Assembly (NCBI GenBank): GCA_033549365.1
Contig: JAWSUF010000001.1
Coordinates: 1 to 64,000 of the forward strand
DNA length: 64,000 bases
Direction: 5' to 3'
Source: Acidobacteriota bacterium
GTDB taxonomy: Bacteria; Acidobacteriota; Aminicenantia; Aminicenantales; Saccharicenantaceae
A program made the position numbers and the translations under genes. Position 1 is the first letter of the stretch; every line of letters starts with the position of its first letter. The notes beneath the pieces were generated by a model, which did no database searches, was not told where the DNA came from, and saw only the letters and a program-made list of their open reading frames with translations. Below are positions 7,033-16,061 of this stretch, piece after piece.

Positions 7033-8526
7033 ATGAGCAGTTCCGGATATCTGGCTTTCGACCTCGGCGCCGGCAGCGGCCGGGCCGTCTACGGCCGCCT
7101 GGACCGGGAGCGCCTCAAAATCCGGGAGATCCACCGGTTTCTCAACACGCCCCTTGAAAAACAGGGGCATATCCACTGGGATGTTTTCCGGACCTTCGAC
7201 GAAATGAAACGAGCCATGCGTGTCTGTGCTGAGGACGACTCCCTTCCCGTGTCAAGCCTGGGCATTGACACATGGGGGGTGGATTTCGGTCTGTTGGCCG
7301 AAGACGGAAGCCTCCTCGGCCTTCCTTTCTGTTACCGGGATAAAAGGACGGAAGGCGCCATGGAGGACTATTTCCGGCTGGTTCCCAGGGACATCCTCTA
7401 TGAAAAAACAGGCATCCAGTTCCTGCCCTTCAACAGCCTCTTCCAGATCTACGCCATGGTCCGCTCCCGGTCTCCCCTCCTGGGAAAGGCCTCCGACCTG
7501 TTGTTCATGCCCGATCTTTTCAACTACCTTTTTACGGGAAAAAAGGCGACCGAGCCCACCATCGCCTCGACCTCCCAGATGCTCGATCCCCGGACAAAAA
7601 TGTGGATTCCCGGACTTTTCCAGGCCATGGGATATTCACGGAAAATCCTGCCTGAAATCATCCCGTCCGGAACCGATCTCGGTCCGCTCTCCCGGGATAT
7701 TGCCGCGGAAACGGGGTTGCGGAATGCATCCGTCATCGCAACCGCCGGCCATGACACGGCGGCCGCCGTCGCCGCCGTCCCGGCAGAGGGAGACGGTTGG
7801 GCCTACATCAGCTCGGGAACATGGTCGCTCGTCGGCATCGAACTTCCCGAACCGGTCGTTTCTTCTCAAGCTCTTTCAGAAAATTTCACGAATGAAGCGG
7901 GCCTCGGAGGAAAAATCCGGTTCCTGAAAAATGTGACAGGGCTATGGTTGCTCCAGAAGTGCCGGGAAAGCTGGGGCGGAGAGAACGCCCTTTCCTATGA
8001 AGAACTGGATCGCCTGGCCGAAGCATCGATTCCCTTTCCTTTTTTTGTGGATCCGGACAGCCCTGAGTTCATGAATCCTCCGGACATGCCCCAGGCCATC
8101 GCCGCCTTCTGCCGCCGCACGGAACAACGCGTTCCAGAAGGCATCGGTCCGACCGTTCGCGGCATCCTGGAAAGCCTGGCCTTCAAATCAAGGTTCGTTC
8201 TCGAGCAGATAACCCGGGTCACCGGTCGTCCGATCGAAAGAATTCACATGATCGGCGGGGGCGCGAAAAACAGTCTTCTCGGCCGATTCACGGCTTCGGC
8301 CGCCGGAATTCCCGTTGTTTCCGGTCCCGTCGAGGCCGCGGCGATCGGGAATCTTCTCTGCCAAGCCATGGCCTTGGGACATATCGACGGTCTTGAAACG
8401 CTTCGTTCCATCGTCCGGAACTCCTTCGCCTGCAATCTCCATGAACCCGTTGAGAAATCCTCCTGGAGCATCGCCTACGCCGATTTTCTGGAGATTACGG
8501 CGATGTCGCCGAAACGGCCGGCTTGA
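7033..8526 (+). CDS. rhaB: Rhamnulokinase
   Basis: FGGY-family sugar kinase, about 497 aa. The ATP-binding start FDLGAGSGRAVYG, the RhaB signature SLGIDTWGVDFGLL, the catalytic region ATAGHDTAAAVAAVP, SSGTWSLVGIELP and IHMIGGGAKNSLL appear in order. It phosphorylates L-rhamnulose to rhamnulose-1-phosphate. The rhamnose isomerase gene follows immediately. No aldolase or transporter is nearby, so the rest of the pathway must be elsewhere. The start is uncertain: ATG 7033 gives MSSSGYLAFD, and ATG 7021 and an upstream frame are alternatives; none has a clear ribosome site. Confidence 0.93.
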   Translation: MSSSGYLAFDLGAGSGRAVYGRLDRERLKIREIHRFLNTPLEKQGHIHWDVFRTFDEMKRAMRVCAEDDSLPVSSLGIDTWGVDFGLLAEDGSLLGLPFCYRDKRTEGAMEDYFRLVPRDILYEKTGIQFLPFNSLFQIYAMVRSRSPLLGKASDLLFMPDLFNYLFTGKKATEPTIASTSQMLDPRTKMWIPGLFQAMGYSRKILPEIIPSGTDLGPLSRDIAAETGLRNASVIATAGHDTAAAVAAVPAEGDGWAYISSGTWSLVGIELPEPVVSSQALSENFTNEAGLGGKIRFLKNVTGLWLLQKCRESWGGENALSYEELDRLAEASIPFPFFVDPDSPEFMNPPDMPQAIAAFCRRTEQRVPEGIGPTVRGILESLAFKSRFVLEQITRVTGRPIERIHMIGGGAKNSLLGRFTASAAGIPVVSGPVEAAAIGNLLCQAMALGHIDGLETLRSIVRNSFACNLHEPVEKSSWSIAYADFLEITAMSPKRPA

Positions 8527-8553
8527 CAGAAGAGCGTGTTTCTGAGATAAGAT
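8523..8553 (+). promoter_or_regulatory. Possible promoter for rhaA
   Basis: TTGACA at 8523-8528 overlaps the rhaB stop codon, and TAAGAT lies at 8548-8553. The 19-bp spacer is longer than ideal. A GGGGTT ribosome-site-like stretch precedes the rhaA ATG. Confidence 0.35.
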
Positions 8554-8577
8554 AGCTTGCTTTGTAGGGGTTGAAAA

Positions 8578-9846
8578 ATGACAAGTGATAAAGACGACCG
8601 CGCTTATCTTGTTTCCAAGGACCGTTACGCGGAATTCGGCGTCGATACGGAAAAGGCGCTTAAAATCCTCGATACGGTCGCCCTCTCCATCCACTGCTGG
8701 CAGGGAGACGACGTCCGGGGATTCGAACAGGATCCGTCCGGGCCGGCAAATTCGGGATTGCATGTCTCAGGCGGGTTCCCCGGCAAACCCCGAACCATCG
8801 ATGAACTCCGCCGGGATCTCCAAGCCGCCTACGCCCTGATTCCGGGACATCATCGGTTGAATCTTCACGCCATCTATGCCGATACCAACGGCCGTTCCAT
8901 CGAACGCAACGCGATCGAACCGTCCCATTTTCGAAGCTGGGTGGAATGGGCCAAACACGAAAACCTGAAAATCGATTTCAACGCCACCTGTTTCGCCCAT
9001 CCTCTCGCCGAATCGGGGTTCACCCTGAGCCATCCCGACAAGACCGTCCGAAAATTCTGGATCGAGCACGTCAAGTGTTCCCGGAAAATCGCCGCCTCCA
9101 TCGGCCGGGAACTTCAGTCCCCCTGCATTCACAATCTCTGGATACCCGACGGCTGCCGCGACATCCCGGCCGATCGCTGGAAATCCCGCGTCCTCCTGAA
9201 AAACGCCCTGGACGACATTTTCTCCGTGGAACATAGTTTGTCCCAGATCAAAGACGCTCTGGAAAGCAAGCTGTTCGGCATCGGCAGCGAATCGTTCGTC
9301 GTCGGTTCCCACGAATTTTATCTCGGTTACGCCTTGACGGCGGGAAAAATGATCTGCCTCGATCTCGGGCATTTTCATCCGACCGAATCCGTCGCCGATA
9401 AAATCTCCGCTATCCTTCAATACACACATGAATTGCTGATCCATGTCAGCCGGGGCATCCGCTGGGACAGCGATCATGTCGTCATCTTCGACGACGCGGT
9501 TCGATCGCTGGCCGAAGAGATCGTCGGCGGCCCGGGACTGGACAGAGTCCATCTGGCCTTGGATTATTTCGACGGAACCATGAACCGTATCGGGGCCTGG
9601 GTCCTGGGAGCCCGCGCGGTGCTGAAAGCCGTCTTGTCCGCGCTCCTTCTCCCCCGGGACCGGATCCTGGAAGCGGAACAAGCGGGCGATAATTTTCTCC
9701 GGCTGGCCCTTCGGGAGGAATCGAAGAGCCTGCCTTTCGCGGCGGTCTGGGACCGTCATTGCCGGAAGCACGGCGTTCCTCCCGGCGATCGTTGGATTCC
9801 AGACATCGCGGCCTACGAAAAACGCATTCTCGCCGATCGGGCATGA
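8578..9846 (+). CDS. rhaA: L-rhamnose isomerase
   Basis: 422 aa, the usual RhaA length. The N-terminal SIHCWQGDDVRGFE, the middle ATCFAHPLAESGFTLSHPD, SCIHNLW-like PCIHNLWIPDG, and the metal-site segment MICLDLGHFHPTESVADK followed by HVSRGIRWDSDHVV are characteristic of the family. It interconverts L-rhamnose and L-rhamnulose with a divalent metal. It is 51 bp downstream of rhaB, and together they form a minimal rhamnose entry cassette. Confidence 0.96.
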   Translation: MTSDKDDRAYLVSKDRYAEFGVDTEKALKILDTVALSIHCWQGDDVRGFEQDPSGPANSGLHVSGGFPGKPRTIDELRRDLQAAYALIPGHHRLNLHAIYADTNGRSIERNAIEPSHFRSWVEWAKHENLKIDFNATCFAHPLAESGFTLSHPDKTVRKFWIEHVKCSRKIAASIGRELQSPCIHNLWIPDGCRDIPADRWKSRVLLKNALDDIFSVEHSLSQIKDALESKLFGIGSESFVVGSHEFYLGYALTAGKMICLDLGHFHPTESVADKISAILQYTHELLIHVSRGIRWDSDHVVIFDDAVRSLAEEIVGGPGLDRVHLALDYFDGTMNRIGAWVLGARAVLKAVLSALLLPRDRILEAEQAGDNFLRLALREESKSLPFAAVWDRHCRKHGVPPGDRWIPDIAAYEKRILADRA

Positions 9847-9855
9847 CCATGGAGA

Positions 9856-9871
9856 CCGGAGTTGACTCCGG
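9856..9871 (+). other. Small hairpin after rhaA
   Basis: CCGGAG-TTGA-CTCCGG forms a perfect 6-bp stem with a tetraloop 10 bases after the rhaA stop. No T-tract follows, so it is not a standard terminator; it may stabilise the mRNA 3' end or attenuate. Confidence 0.35.
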
Positions 9872-9897
9872 CCGTGATTTCCATTAATTCTATTCGT

Positions 9898-11706
9898 ATG
9901 ACTGAAGCGTCACAACCCGATCCCGTCGTCCAGGAACCGGTTTCCCCCCGCCAATTTGAAAAAGTCAGGGAGGTCGTTCTCTGCCTGTCCAACGCGGTGT
10001 CTTCCCTGAAGGTCTTCCCGATGGATCACCAGACGGTCAAACAGTTCATCCAGGATCTGACCCGTAAAATGACCGCTTATCTCAAAGACCACCATCAACT
10101 TGACATCGCCGTCAAGGAATTTTCCTTTGTCTTTGCGGGAAAATCCGTTTACCGGGACACCACCGTCATCAAGAGCCTGCCGTTTTTCTTTTTCAAAGAC
10201 GGCCTTCAGACGCTTTTTTTTTATGAGGGTCTCGATCGCGAGGAAATCCAGAGCTTCATCGAAATGATCCGTGAAGAATTTATCAAGCCGCCCGAGGATG
10301 CGGACGTCGTCGCGGCCATGTGGGAAAGGGATTTCGTCAACATTCAGTTCTATGCACCCGACGATTTTCTGGAAGCGAAAATCCTCGAGAAACAGGCCCG
10401 GCCTCTCGAAGGACCGTCGGCCAAGGAACTCCTCGAACCCAAGATCGACACGGCCCGAATGACGGAGGGGCGGATCGAAATGACGGACGAGGACAGAAGA
10501 CGGGCGGAATACCACCCCGACGGTCGTGAGGAATTCACCGAACTTCCGGACCTGGATGTGCGCACGGGCGCGGAAACCGATGCCGACGAAGTCGACTCGA
10601 TTCCCGATTCGGACGCCGATTGGGATGATGAGGAGCAGCATGCCGTCGAACAGCTCCTCCGAGAAAACCGGACGGAAAGCCAAGACGAGGAATTCATCGA
10701 ACTCATGATGGAACTTCTCCATATGCAGACGGATCCCCAGGAGTTTCAATCCGCCCTCGACTCCCTGGTCCGATTCAACCTCGAACAGATTCAGAAACGC
10801 AATTTTCAGGCCGCGATTCTTCTCATCCGAAAAATCCGGAGTCTTTTCGACAATCTGGCCGACCGGGCTCCCGAAAAAACGGCCCGACTGAATGATTTTT
10901 TAAGAAAGATCACCTCGGAAAAAACCGTGGCGGCCATGAAGGATCTGGTCGACCGCCGAGTCCTCGACTCCTCCCTGGATGCCTTCATCAACTACATGAT
11001 CATTCTCGGAGCTGACGCCCTCCCTCTGGCCGCGGATTTCTATGAATCGATCGCCTCCGAGGAGGTCCGCTGGCGGCTGGAAAACTATTTCATGACATCG
11101 GCTTCACGAGACCTGGGAACCCTGGTCGCCCTGGCCAATGACCGCCGGCCGGAATATTCCCGGGAGGTGATTCGTCTCCTGGGACGCCAGCCCGACAAAC
11201 GGGCCATTCCCCAATTTGCGCTTTTCCTCGGTTTTCAAAACAGCGAAATCAAACGTGACGCCGTCAAAGCGCTGGGAGAGATCGACGACGAACTGGCGGA
11301 AAAGATTCTGGCGGGTTTTCTCAATGATGCCGACGAAGGCGTCCGAGTTCTGGCCGCCTGGAAAATGGCCTCTCTTTCCGATCCGATCCGCCTGGAAAAA
11401 ATTCTCGGTCTTGTGAAATCCAAGCCTTTCCGCCTTGTGAGTCCGGAAGAAAAAACGGCCGTCCTGGCTCTGCTCGGCCGGACCGGAACCCGGGAATGCC
11501 TGGAAACCCTTCGGAAGCTTGTCAGGAAAAGAAGGTTTTTTCGCTCCCCCCGACAGATGGAAATCCGTTTGACCGCCATCGAAGCCTTGGGAAACTCGCC
11601 GGCGCCGGAGGCCGTCGAAATCCTGGAGACATTCGCCGAATCCGGGCATCGGAAAATCCGGGAGGCCTGCCGTCGCGCTCTGGATGCTCGAGAGGAGCGG
11701 TCATGA
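9898..11706 (+). CDS. HEAT-repeat protein with an HD-GYP-partner N-terminal domain
   Basis: About 602 aa. Residues 1-160 form an alpha/beta domain with FPMDHQTVKQFIQDLTRK and a later DREEIQSFIEMIREEF. The first protein of the pair shares this layout with the N-terminus of the next protein. An acidic linker (about 200-260) follows. From about 400 there are HEAT-type repeats (EVIRLLGRQPDKRAIPQFA, DAVKALGEIDDELAEKI, AAWKMASLSDPIRLEKIL). The gene overlaps the HD-GYP gene by ATGA. It is probably a scaffold or sensor partner in c-di-GMP-linked regulation. ATG 9898 is used; a TTG at 9862 would lie within the hairpin loop. No clear ribosome site is seen for either start. Confidence 0.75.
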   Translation: MTEASQPDPVVQEPVSPRQFEKVREVVLCLSNAVSSLKVFPMDHQTVKQFIQDLTRKMTAYLKDHHQLDIAVKEFSFVFAGKSVYRDTTVIKSLPFFFFKDGLQTLFFYEGLDREEIQSFIEMIREEFIKPPEDADVVAAMWERDFVNIQFYAPDDFLEAKILEKQARPLEGPSAKELLEPKIDTARMTEGRIEMTDEDRRRAEYHPDGREEFTELPDLDVRTGAETDADEVDSIPDSDADWDDEEQHAVEQLLRENRTESQDEEFIELMMELLHMQTDPQEFQSALDSLVRFNLEQIQKRNFQAAILLIRKIRSLFDNLADRAPEKTARLNDFLRKITSEKTVAAMKDLVDRRVLDSSLDAFINYMIILGADALPLAADFYESIASEEVRWRLENYFMTSASRDLGTLVALANDRRPEYSREVIRLLGRQPDKRAIPQFALFLGFQNSEIKRDAVKALGEIDDELAEKILAGFLNDADEGVRVLAAWKMASLSDPIRLEKILGLVKSKPFRLVSPEEKTAVLALLGRTGTRECLETLRKLVRKRRFFRSPRQMEIRLTAIEALGNSPAPEAVEILETFAESGHRKIREACRRALDAREERS

Positions 11707-13178
11707 CCCGGGACGAACATGCCGCCAACGCCATGAAAGGTTCGGCACGCCCGTCCGGGGATTCCCAAAAATACAACCGGAAGGGCATTGAGATTCTCTT
11801 TCATTTCCATTCCCTGATCAAAACCGCCAGGCTCTATCATCACAACAATATCGTCTTTCGCGAGCAGCTCTGGGACCTGTTCAAGGCCATCTCCTCCGTT
11901 CTGCAAACAGGCGAAAACGCCGTTTTCCGCCTGCGCCGGAACATGCTGTTCTTCAACGGCCACCGGATCCGTTTCGTGCTGTCCGGCTATCCGATTTTCA
12001 AGTTCGCCGTGGACCTCTTCCGCAGCCGGGAAATCGGTGTTCTGGGTTTTCAAAGAGGCCTGACGGTCGGTGAACTTGAAATCCTGGGCACCGTCCTGGC
12101 CGAACAAGGGAAAAAAGACCGCATTCCCTATGAGGACACCCTGCGCAAAATCGTTGAGGCCGGCCTGGAACACACTCTGCTCGAGAGGCTTTCACCGGAC
12201 GATTCCGAGGGCCACTCCGAAAAAGCCGCCGTCCGAGTCTTTTTCCTGAGCCTTATCCACCTCAAGGAAGCGTTCTCCGGCAGGGAACGAGACGAGCCTT
12301 TCAGCGTCAACACCACGCGAAGGCTGATTCAGGCCATCTGCAACAATGTGGCCAACACCGAAGCCTTCATCCTCGGACTCACCAACATCAAGAATCACGA
12401 CGAATACACCCTGAACCACTCGGTGAATGTCTGCATGCTGTCCATCGCCCTGGGCCGGCGGCTCGGTCTGTCCAAGCCGGAAATCGTCGATCTCGGGATC
12501 TCCGCGTTTTTTCACGACATCGGCAAGATGGCCACGCCGATCGAGATTCTCAACAAGCCGGCCCGCCTGGACGACAGGGAAAGAGAGATCATGGAACGCC
12601 ATTCCTTCCAGGGTGTGGAAAAGCTCATGCATCTGCAGCGATTTCAAAATCTGCCGCTCAAAGCCTTTCATGTCGCCCTGGAACACCATATCCGGGAGGA
12701 CCGCGGAGGCTATCCCCGATACTTCCAGAAAAACAACGTGAATCTGTTCAGCAAGATCGTCAAGGTCGTGGATTATTTCGACGCCATCACCACCAAGAGG
12801 GTTTACCGGAGCAAGGTGTTCACCCGCGCGGAAGCCTTGAGCAACATGGCCGAGCTCTCCGGCGCGGAGTTTCATCCTCTCATCCTGAAGACCTTTATCA
12901 CCATGATGGGCACTTATCCCGTGGGATCCCTCGTTTCTCTGGATACGGGGGAAATCGGGATCGTCTTCGACCTCAACATGGAAAAGCCGTATATCCTTCG
13001 TCCCCGGGTGAAAATCATCGCCGATTCCGACGGCAACAAAATCGACGGGCCGATTGCCGACCTGTCCGAAAAAGATCCCGGGACCGGCCGATACCTGCGA
13101 ACCATTCTCATGGACCTCGATCCCGACAAATACGGGATTCGGGTTCCGGACTATTTCCTGGCCCTCGCCCAAAATTGA
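11703..13178 (+). CDS. HD-GYP domain phosphodiesterase-like protein
   Basis: 491 aa, start at ATG 11703 inside the previous gene's stop (ATGA). An N-terminal domain of about 180 residues (LIKTARLYHHNNIVFREQLW...LTVGELEILGTVLAEQG) precedes an HD-GYP domain. The domain has the metal-binding HD in SAFFHDIGKMATP, HSFQGVEKLM, and the GYP-type motif EDRGGYPR, followed by VVDYFDAITTKRVYR. Canonical members hydrolyse cyclic di-GMP, and all key residues are seen here. It is translationally coupled to the HEAT protein, which suggests a stable pair. The PilZ-like proteins at 59-61 kb could belong to the same signalling network. Confidence 0.9.
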   Translation: MTRDEHAANAMKGSARPSGDSQKYNRKGIEILFHFHSLIKTARLYHHNNIVFREQLWDLFKAISSVLQTGENAVFRLRRNMLFFNGHRIRFVLSGYPIFKFAVDLFRSREIGVLGFQRGLTVGELEILGTVLAEQGKKDRIPYEDTLRKIVEAGLEHTLLERLSPDDSEGHSEKAAVRVFFLSLIHLKEAFSGRERDEPFSVNTTRRLIQAICNNVANTEAFILGLTNIKNHDEYTLNHSVNVCMLSIALGRRLGLSKPEIVDLGISAFFHDIGKMATPIEILNKPARLDDREREIMERHSFQGVEKLMHLQRFQNLPLKAFHVALEHHIREDRGGYPRYFQKNNVNLFSKIVKVVDYFDAITTKRVYRSKVFTRAEALSNMAELSGAEFHPLILKTFITMMGTYPVGSLVSLDTGEIGIVFDLNMEKPYILRPRVKIIADSDGNKIDGPIADLSEKDPGTGRYLRTILMDLDPDKYGIRVPDYFLALAQN

Positions 13179-13186
13179 AAAGCCGC

Positions 13187-14611
13187 TCAATCCAGAAGAA
13201 ATTTCCTGAACAACGCCGCGGCACCGGCATAGGCCTCGACGGTTTTCCGGATTTGTCCGTTTCCATGAGCCGTGGAGACGGCGCCGCCGCCATGGACGAT
13301 ATGGACGTCCTGGATGAGGAGCGCCAGCTTGAGGATCTCCTCGCGGAGACGGACGTCCACAACGGCATCGTTCAAAAGGTCATCCGGGCTTTTCATCGTT
13401 TTTCCATCCCTTGGAAAATGGACCATGAACAGGGAGCTTCCCGGAACGACGGCGTTCCCCCATCCCGTGCACCGGACATCGAATCCCTCATCCGCAAAGG
13501 CTTTTTCGATTCCCGTCCGCAAAGAATCCCCCTTGCCGGACAGGCGTCCGTAGATACGCTCGGCATGTCCGGCCAGGTGGCCGAGCATCACGGCTCCGGC
13601 CTTGAGATAGGACGTGTGGCCCGAGAATGTTCCGCCTTCGAAAAGGACGCGGCGGCCTCCGGGAGCAGGCCTGTCGTCGCACCACTCCATGATCTCCGAA
13701 CGTCCGATGACGGCGGCCACGGCATGGCCGCCGCCGATGAGCTTCCCGAAAAGCGACAGGTCGGGCCGGACATCGTAGAAGCTCTGGACGCCCGAAGGTC
13801 CGAAGCGGAACCCCGAAATGACCTCATCGAAAATCAGAACGACGCCGTGGCGCTCGGTCAATCGGCGCGCCGCCTGCAGATAGTCCCGTTCCGCGGGCAT
13901 GAAGCCGCCGACGCCGAGGAAGGGTTCGACAATAAAACAGGCCAGTTTGTCGCCCCGGGTTTTAAAGACATGCTCCAGATCGTCAGGATCGTTGAAGCGG
14001 GTGACATGAGTCCGGCGGAGAAGATCGTCGGCCACTCCCGCAGACTCCGCAGAACCGAATTTTCGCGTCCGATGATGGCGGACTCCCTTGAGGAGATAGG
14101 GGGAGGCGCCGTGCCAGCCGCCTCCGATTTTGAGAATATGATCCCGCCCGGAGAAGGCCTTGGCCATCATGACGGCATACATGGCCGCCAAAGTTCCCGA
14201 GGTCGTGAAGCGGACCTTGTCGCCCGGCCATCCGGCCTGCCGAAGGAGAATTTCCGCCAGATCGATCTGCACGCGGCCTTCGAATCCCGTGTGCAGACCG
14301 CCGCTTTCGAGGAGACGCCGCATGGCCTTCAAAATGACCGGCGGGTTGTGGCCCAGGATATTGGCGTAATGGCCCTGCCAGTAATCCAGATAGACGTTGC
14401 CGTCGACGTCTTCAACTTCCGCCCCCGAGGCCGAAACCGGAAAAACCGGGTAGGGGCGCCAGAGTCGCATGGTGTGGCTGCCGCCGTGGACCAGGCTTTG
14501 TCCGGCCCGCCGGTAGAGTTTAAAACTTCCGGGCGTTTTTTTGCGGTAAAGGTCTTCCAAATGAGAGCGCAACCGTTCGATACGCATGATCCGTCGGTCT
14601 GATGTCTTCAT
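13187..14611 (-). CDS. Class III aminotransferase / glutamate-1-semialdehyde aminomutase-like
   Basis: 474-aa PLP enzyme. The N-terminus has GGSHTMRLWRPYPVFP and VEDVDGNVYLDYWQG, as in GSA aminomutases. The cofactor region shows FTTSGTLAAMYAVMMAKA, the Asp of LIFDEVISGFRFGP, and the Schiff-base Lys in LFGKLIGGGHAVAAV. A ribosome site AGGGGAA precedes the ATG. The HemL family is usually about 430 aa, and lone HemL-like proteins often act on other substrates, so the reaction is not assigned. It is convergent with the HD-GYP gene (8 bp between ends) and divergent from the phosphodiesterase block. Confidence 0.85.
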   Translation of the reverse strand: MKTSDRRIMRIERLRSHLEDLYRKKTPGSFKLYRRAGQSLVHGGSHTMRLWRPYPVFPVSASGAEVEDVDGNVYLDYWQGHYANILGHNPPVILKAMRRLLESGGLHTGFEGRVQIDLAEILLRQAGWPGDKVRFTTSGTLAAMYAVMMAKAFSGRDHILKIGGGWHGASPYLLKGVRHHRTRKFGSAESAGVADDLLRRTHVTRFNDPDDLEHVFKTRGDKLACFIVEPFLGVGGFMPAERDYLQAARRLTERHGVVLIFDEVISGFRFGPSGVQSFYDVRPDLSLFGKLIGGGHAVAAVIGRSEIMEWCDDRPAPGGRRVLFEGGTFSGHTSYLKAGAVMLGHLAGHAERIYGRLSGKGDSLRTGIEKAFADEGFDVRCTGWGNAVVPGSSLFMVHFPRDGKTMKSPDDLLNDAVVDVRLREEILKLALLIQDVHIVHGGGAVSTAHGNGQIRKTVEAYAGAAALFRKFLLD

Positions 14612-14722
14612 GCCATTCCCCTGAGCCCGGCGATTCCGGGAAGCGCACGTTCCTGGTTTTCCGTAAGGCCCTTATTTAACAGCCCGAAGCCCGGAAAGTC
14701 AATCGGGCTCGGGGCGGCTCGG

Positions 14723-14751
14723 TTGCTTTCGGACCGTCAACCGGGTAAAAT
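14723..14751 (+). promoter_or_regulatory. Promoter of the AP-superfamily block, very short leader
   Basis: TTGCTT (14723-14728), 17-bp spacer, TAAAAT (14746-14751). The expected transcription start is about 14758, only some 8 bases before the ATG at 14766, and no Shine-Dalgarno is present. Confidence 0.5.
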
Positions 14752-14765
14752 GCTTCTTCACCGCC

Positions 14766-16061
14766 ATGAGCCTATTCAAGAAAAAAAAGCTCGACAACCG
14801 CGCCTGCGTCATCGGGCTGGACGGCGTTCCTTACGGACTCCTCCGGGATTTTATGGATCGGGGCGTGATGTCCGCGACCCGTCGTCTCATGGACGGAGGC
14901 CGGCTTCACCGGATGAAGGCCAGTCTTCCCGAAATATCGTCCGTCTCCTGGTCGAGCTTCATGACGGGAACCAACCCCGGAACGCACGGCATTTTCGGTT
15001 TCACGGACTTCAAGCCCGGAAGCTACGACATCCGGTTCCCCAATTATTCCGACCTGAAGGCGAAACCCCTCTGGGATATTCTTGGAGAAAAAGGCCGCCG
15101 CTCCATCGTCATCAACCAGCCGGCCACCTACCCGGCCCGGGAAATGAACGGCATCCTCGTTTCCGGATTCGTCGCGCTTGATCTGGCTCGGGCCGTCACT
15201 CCTCGAAGTTTACTCCAACCCCTGGAGCGGGCCGGATATCGCATCGATATCGATACGGTTAAATCCCGCGAAAATACGGAGTTTTTCTGGCGCGACCTGT
15301 CGAAAACTTTGTCCGGCCGGCAAAAAGCCCTGAATCTCTTCTGGAAGGAAGAGTGGGATTATTTTGAGTTCGTCATCACCGGAACCGACCGGCTGCATCA
15401 CTATCTCTGGAACGCCGGCGCCGATCCCGACCATCCCCATCACAGGTCGTTTTTGGAATACTACAGACGGATCGACCAGTTGATCGATAAGATCGCCGTC
15501 TCCTTCCGGAAATCCACGGGAGGGTATGACGGTCTCTATCTGATGTCGGACCATGGTTTCTGCGGGATTGAAACCGAAGTTTATCTCAATGTCTGGTTGG
15601 AACGCGAAGGGTATCTGTCTTTTTCCAAGCCGAACCCGGACAGCCTGAACGATATCGCCATGGAAAGCCGGGCTTTCGCCCTTGACCCGAATCGGATTTA
15701 TCTCCATCTCGAGAAGAAATTTCCCCGGGGATCCGTTGCCGCCTCGGAAAGGAAAGCCTTGATCCAGGAGATCGCCGGCCGCCTGGCGAAATTGGAGTGG
15801 AACGGCCGCAAGGTCGTGCGCAAGGCCTTTCCGGCCCGGGACATCTACTCCGGTCCTCTGACCGCCCAGGGACCCGACCTGATCGTTCTCGGAGAGAGGG
15901 GTTTCGACATGAAAGGTTCGGTCAAAAAGACCGAAATTTTCGGGAAGTCGGGCCTCCAGGGCATGCACACCTGGGACGATGCCTTTTTCTGGTCTGTGAA
16001 CGATCATGGAGACGATCTGGCCATCGAAGATCTGGCCGGGATCATCCTCAAGAGATTTTAA
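14766..16061 (+). CDS. AP-superfamily phosphodiesterase/nucleotide pyrophosphatase-like protein (1 of 3)
   Basis: 431-aa soluble protein of the type I phosphodiesterase/nucleotide pyrophosphatase branch of the alkaline phosphatase superfamily. The metal Asp is in ACVIGLDGVPYG. The nucleophile region EISSVSWSSFMTGTNPG puts Ser nine residues before the Thr of the TG. TGTDRLHHYLW (second metal Asp/His), LYLMSDHGF and the late GMHTWDDAFFW His complete the site. No signal peptide is seen, so it is probably cytoplasmic. Its stop overlaps the next start by one base (TAATG). Substrate unknown. Confidence 0.85.
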   Translation: MSLFKKKKLDNRACVIGLDGVPYGLLRDFMDRGVMSATRRLMDGGRLHRMKASLPEISSVSWSSFMTGTNPGTHGIFGFTDFKPGSYDIRFPNYSDLKAKPLWDILGEKGRRSIVINQPATYPAREMNGILVSGFVALDLARAVTPRSLLQPLERAGYRIDIDTVKSRENTEFFWRDLSKTLSGRQKALNLFWKEEWDYFEFVITGTDRLHHYLWNAGADPDHPHHRSFLEYYRRIDQLIDKIAVSFRKSTGGYDGLYLMSDHGFCGIETEVYLNVWLEREGYLSFSKPNPDSLNDIAMESRAFALDPNRIYLHLEKKFPRGSVAASERKALIQEIAGRLAKLEWNGRKVVRKAFPARDIYSGPLTAQGPDLIVLGERGFDMKGSVKKTEIFGKSGLQGMHTWDDAFFWSVNDHGDDLAIEDLAGIILKRF

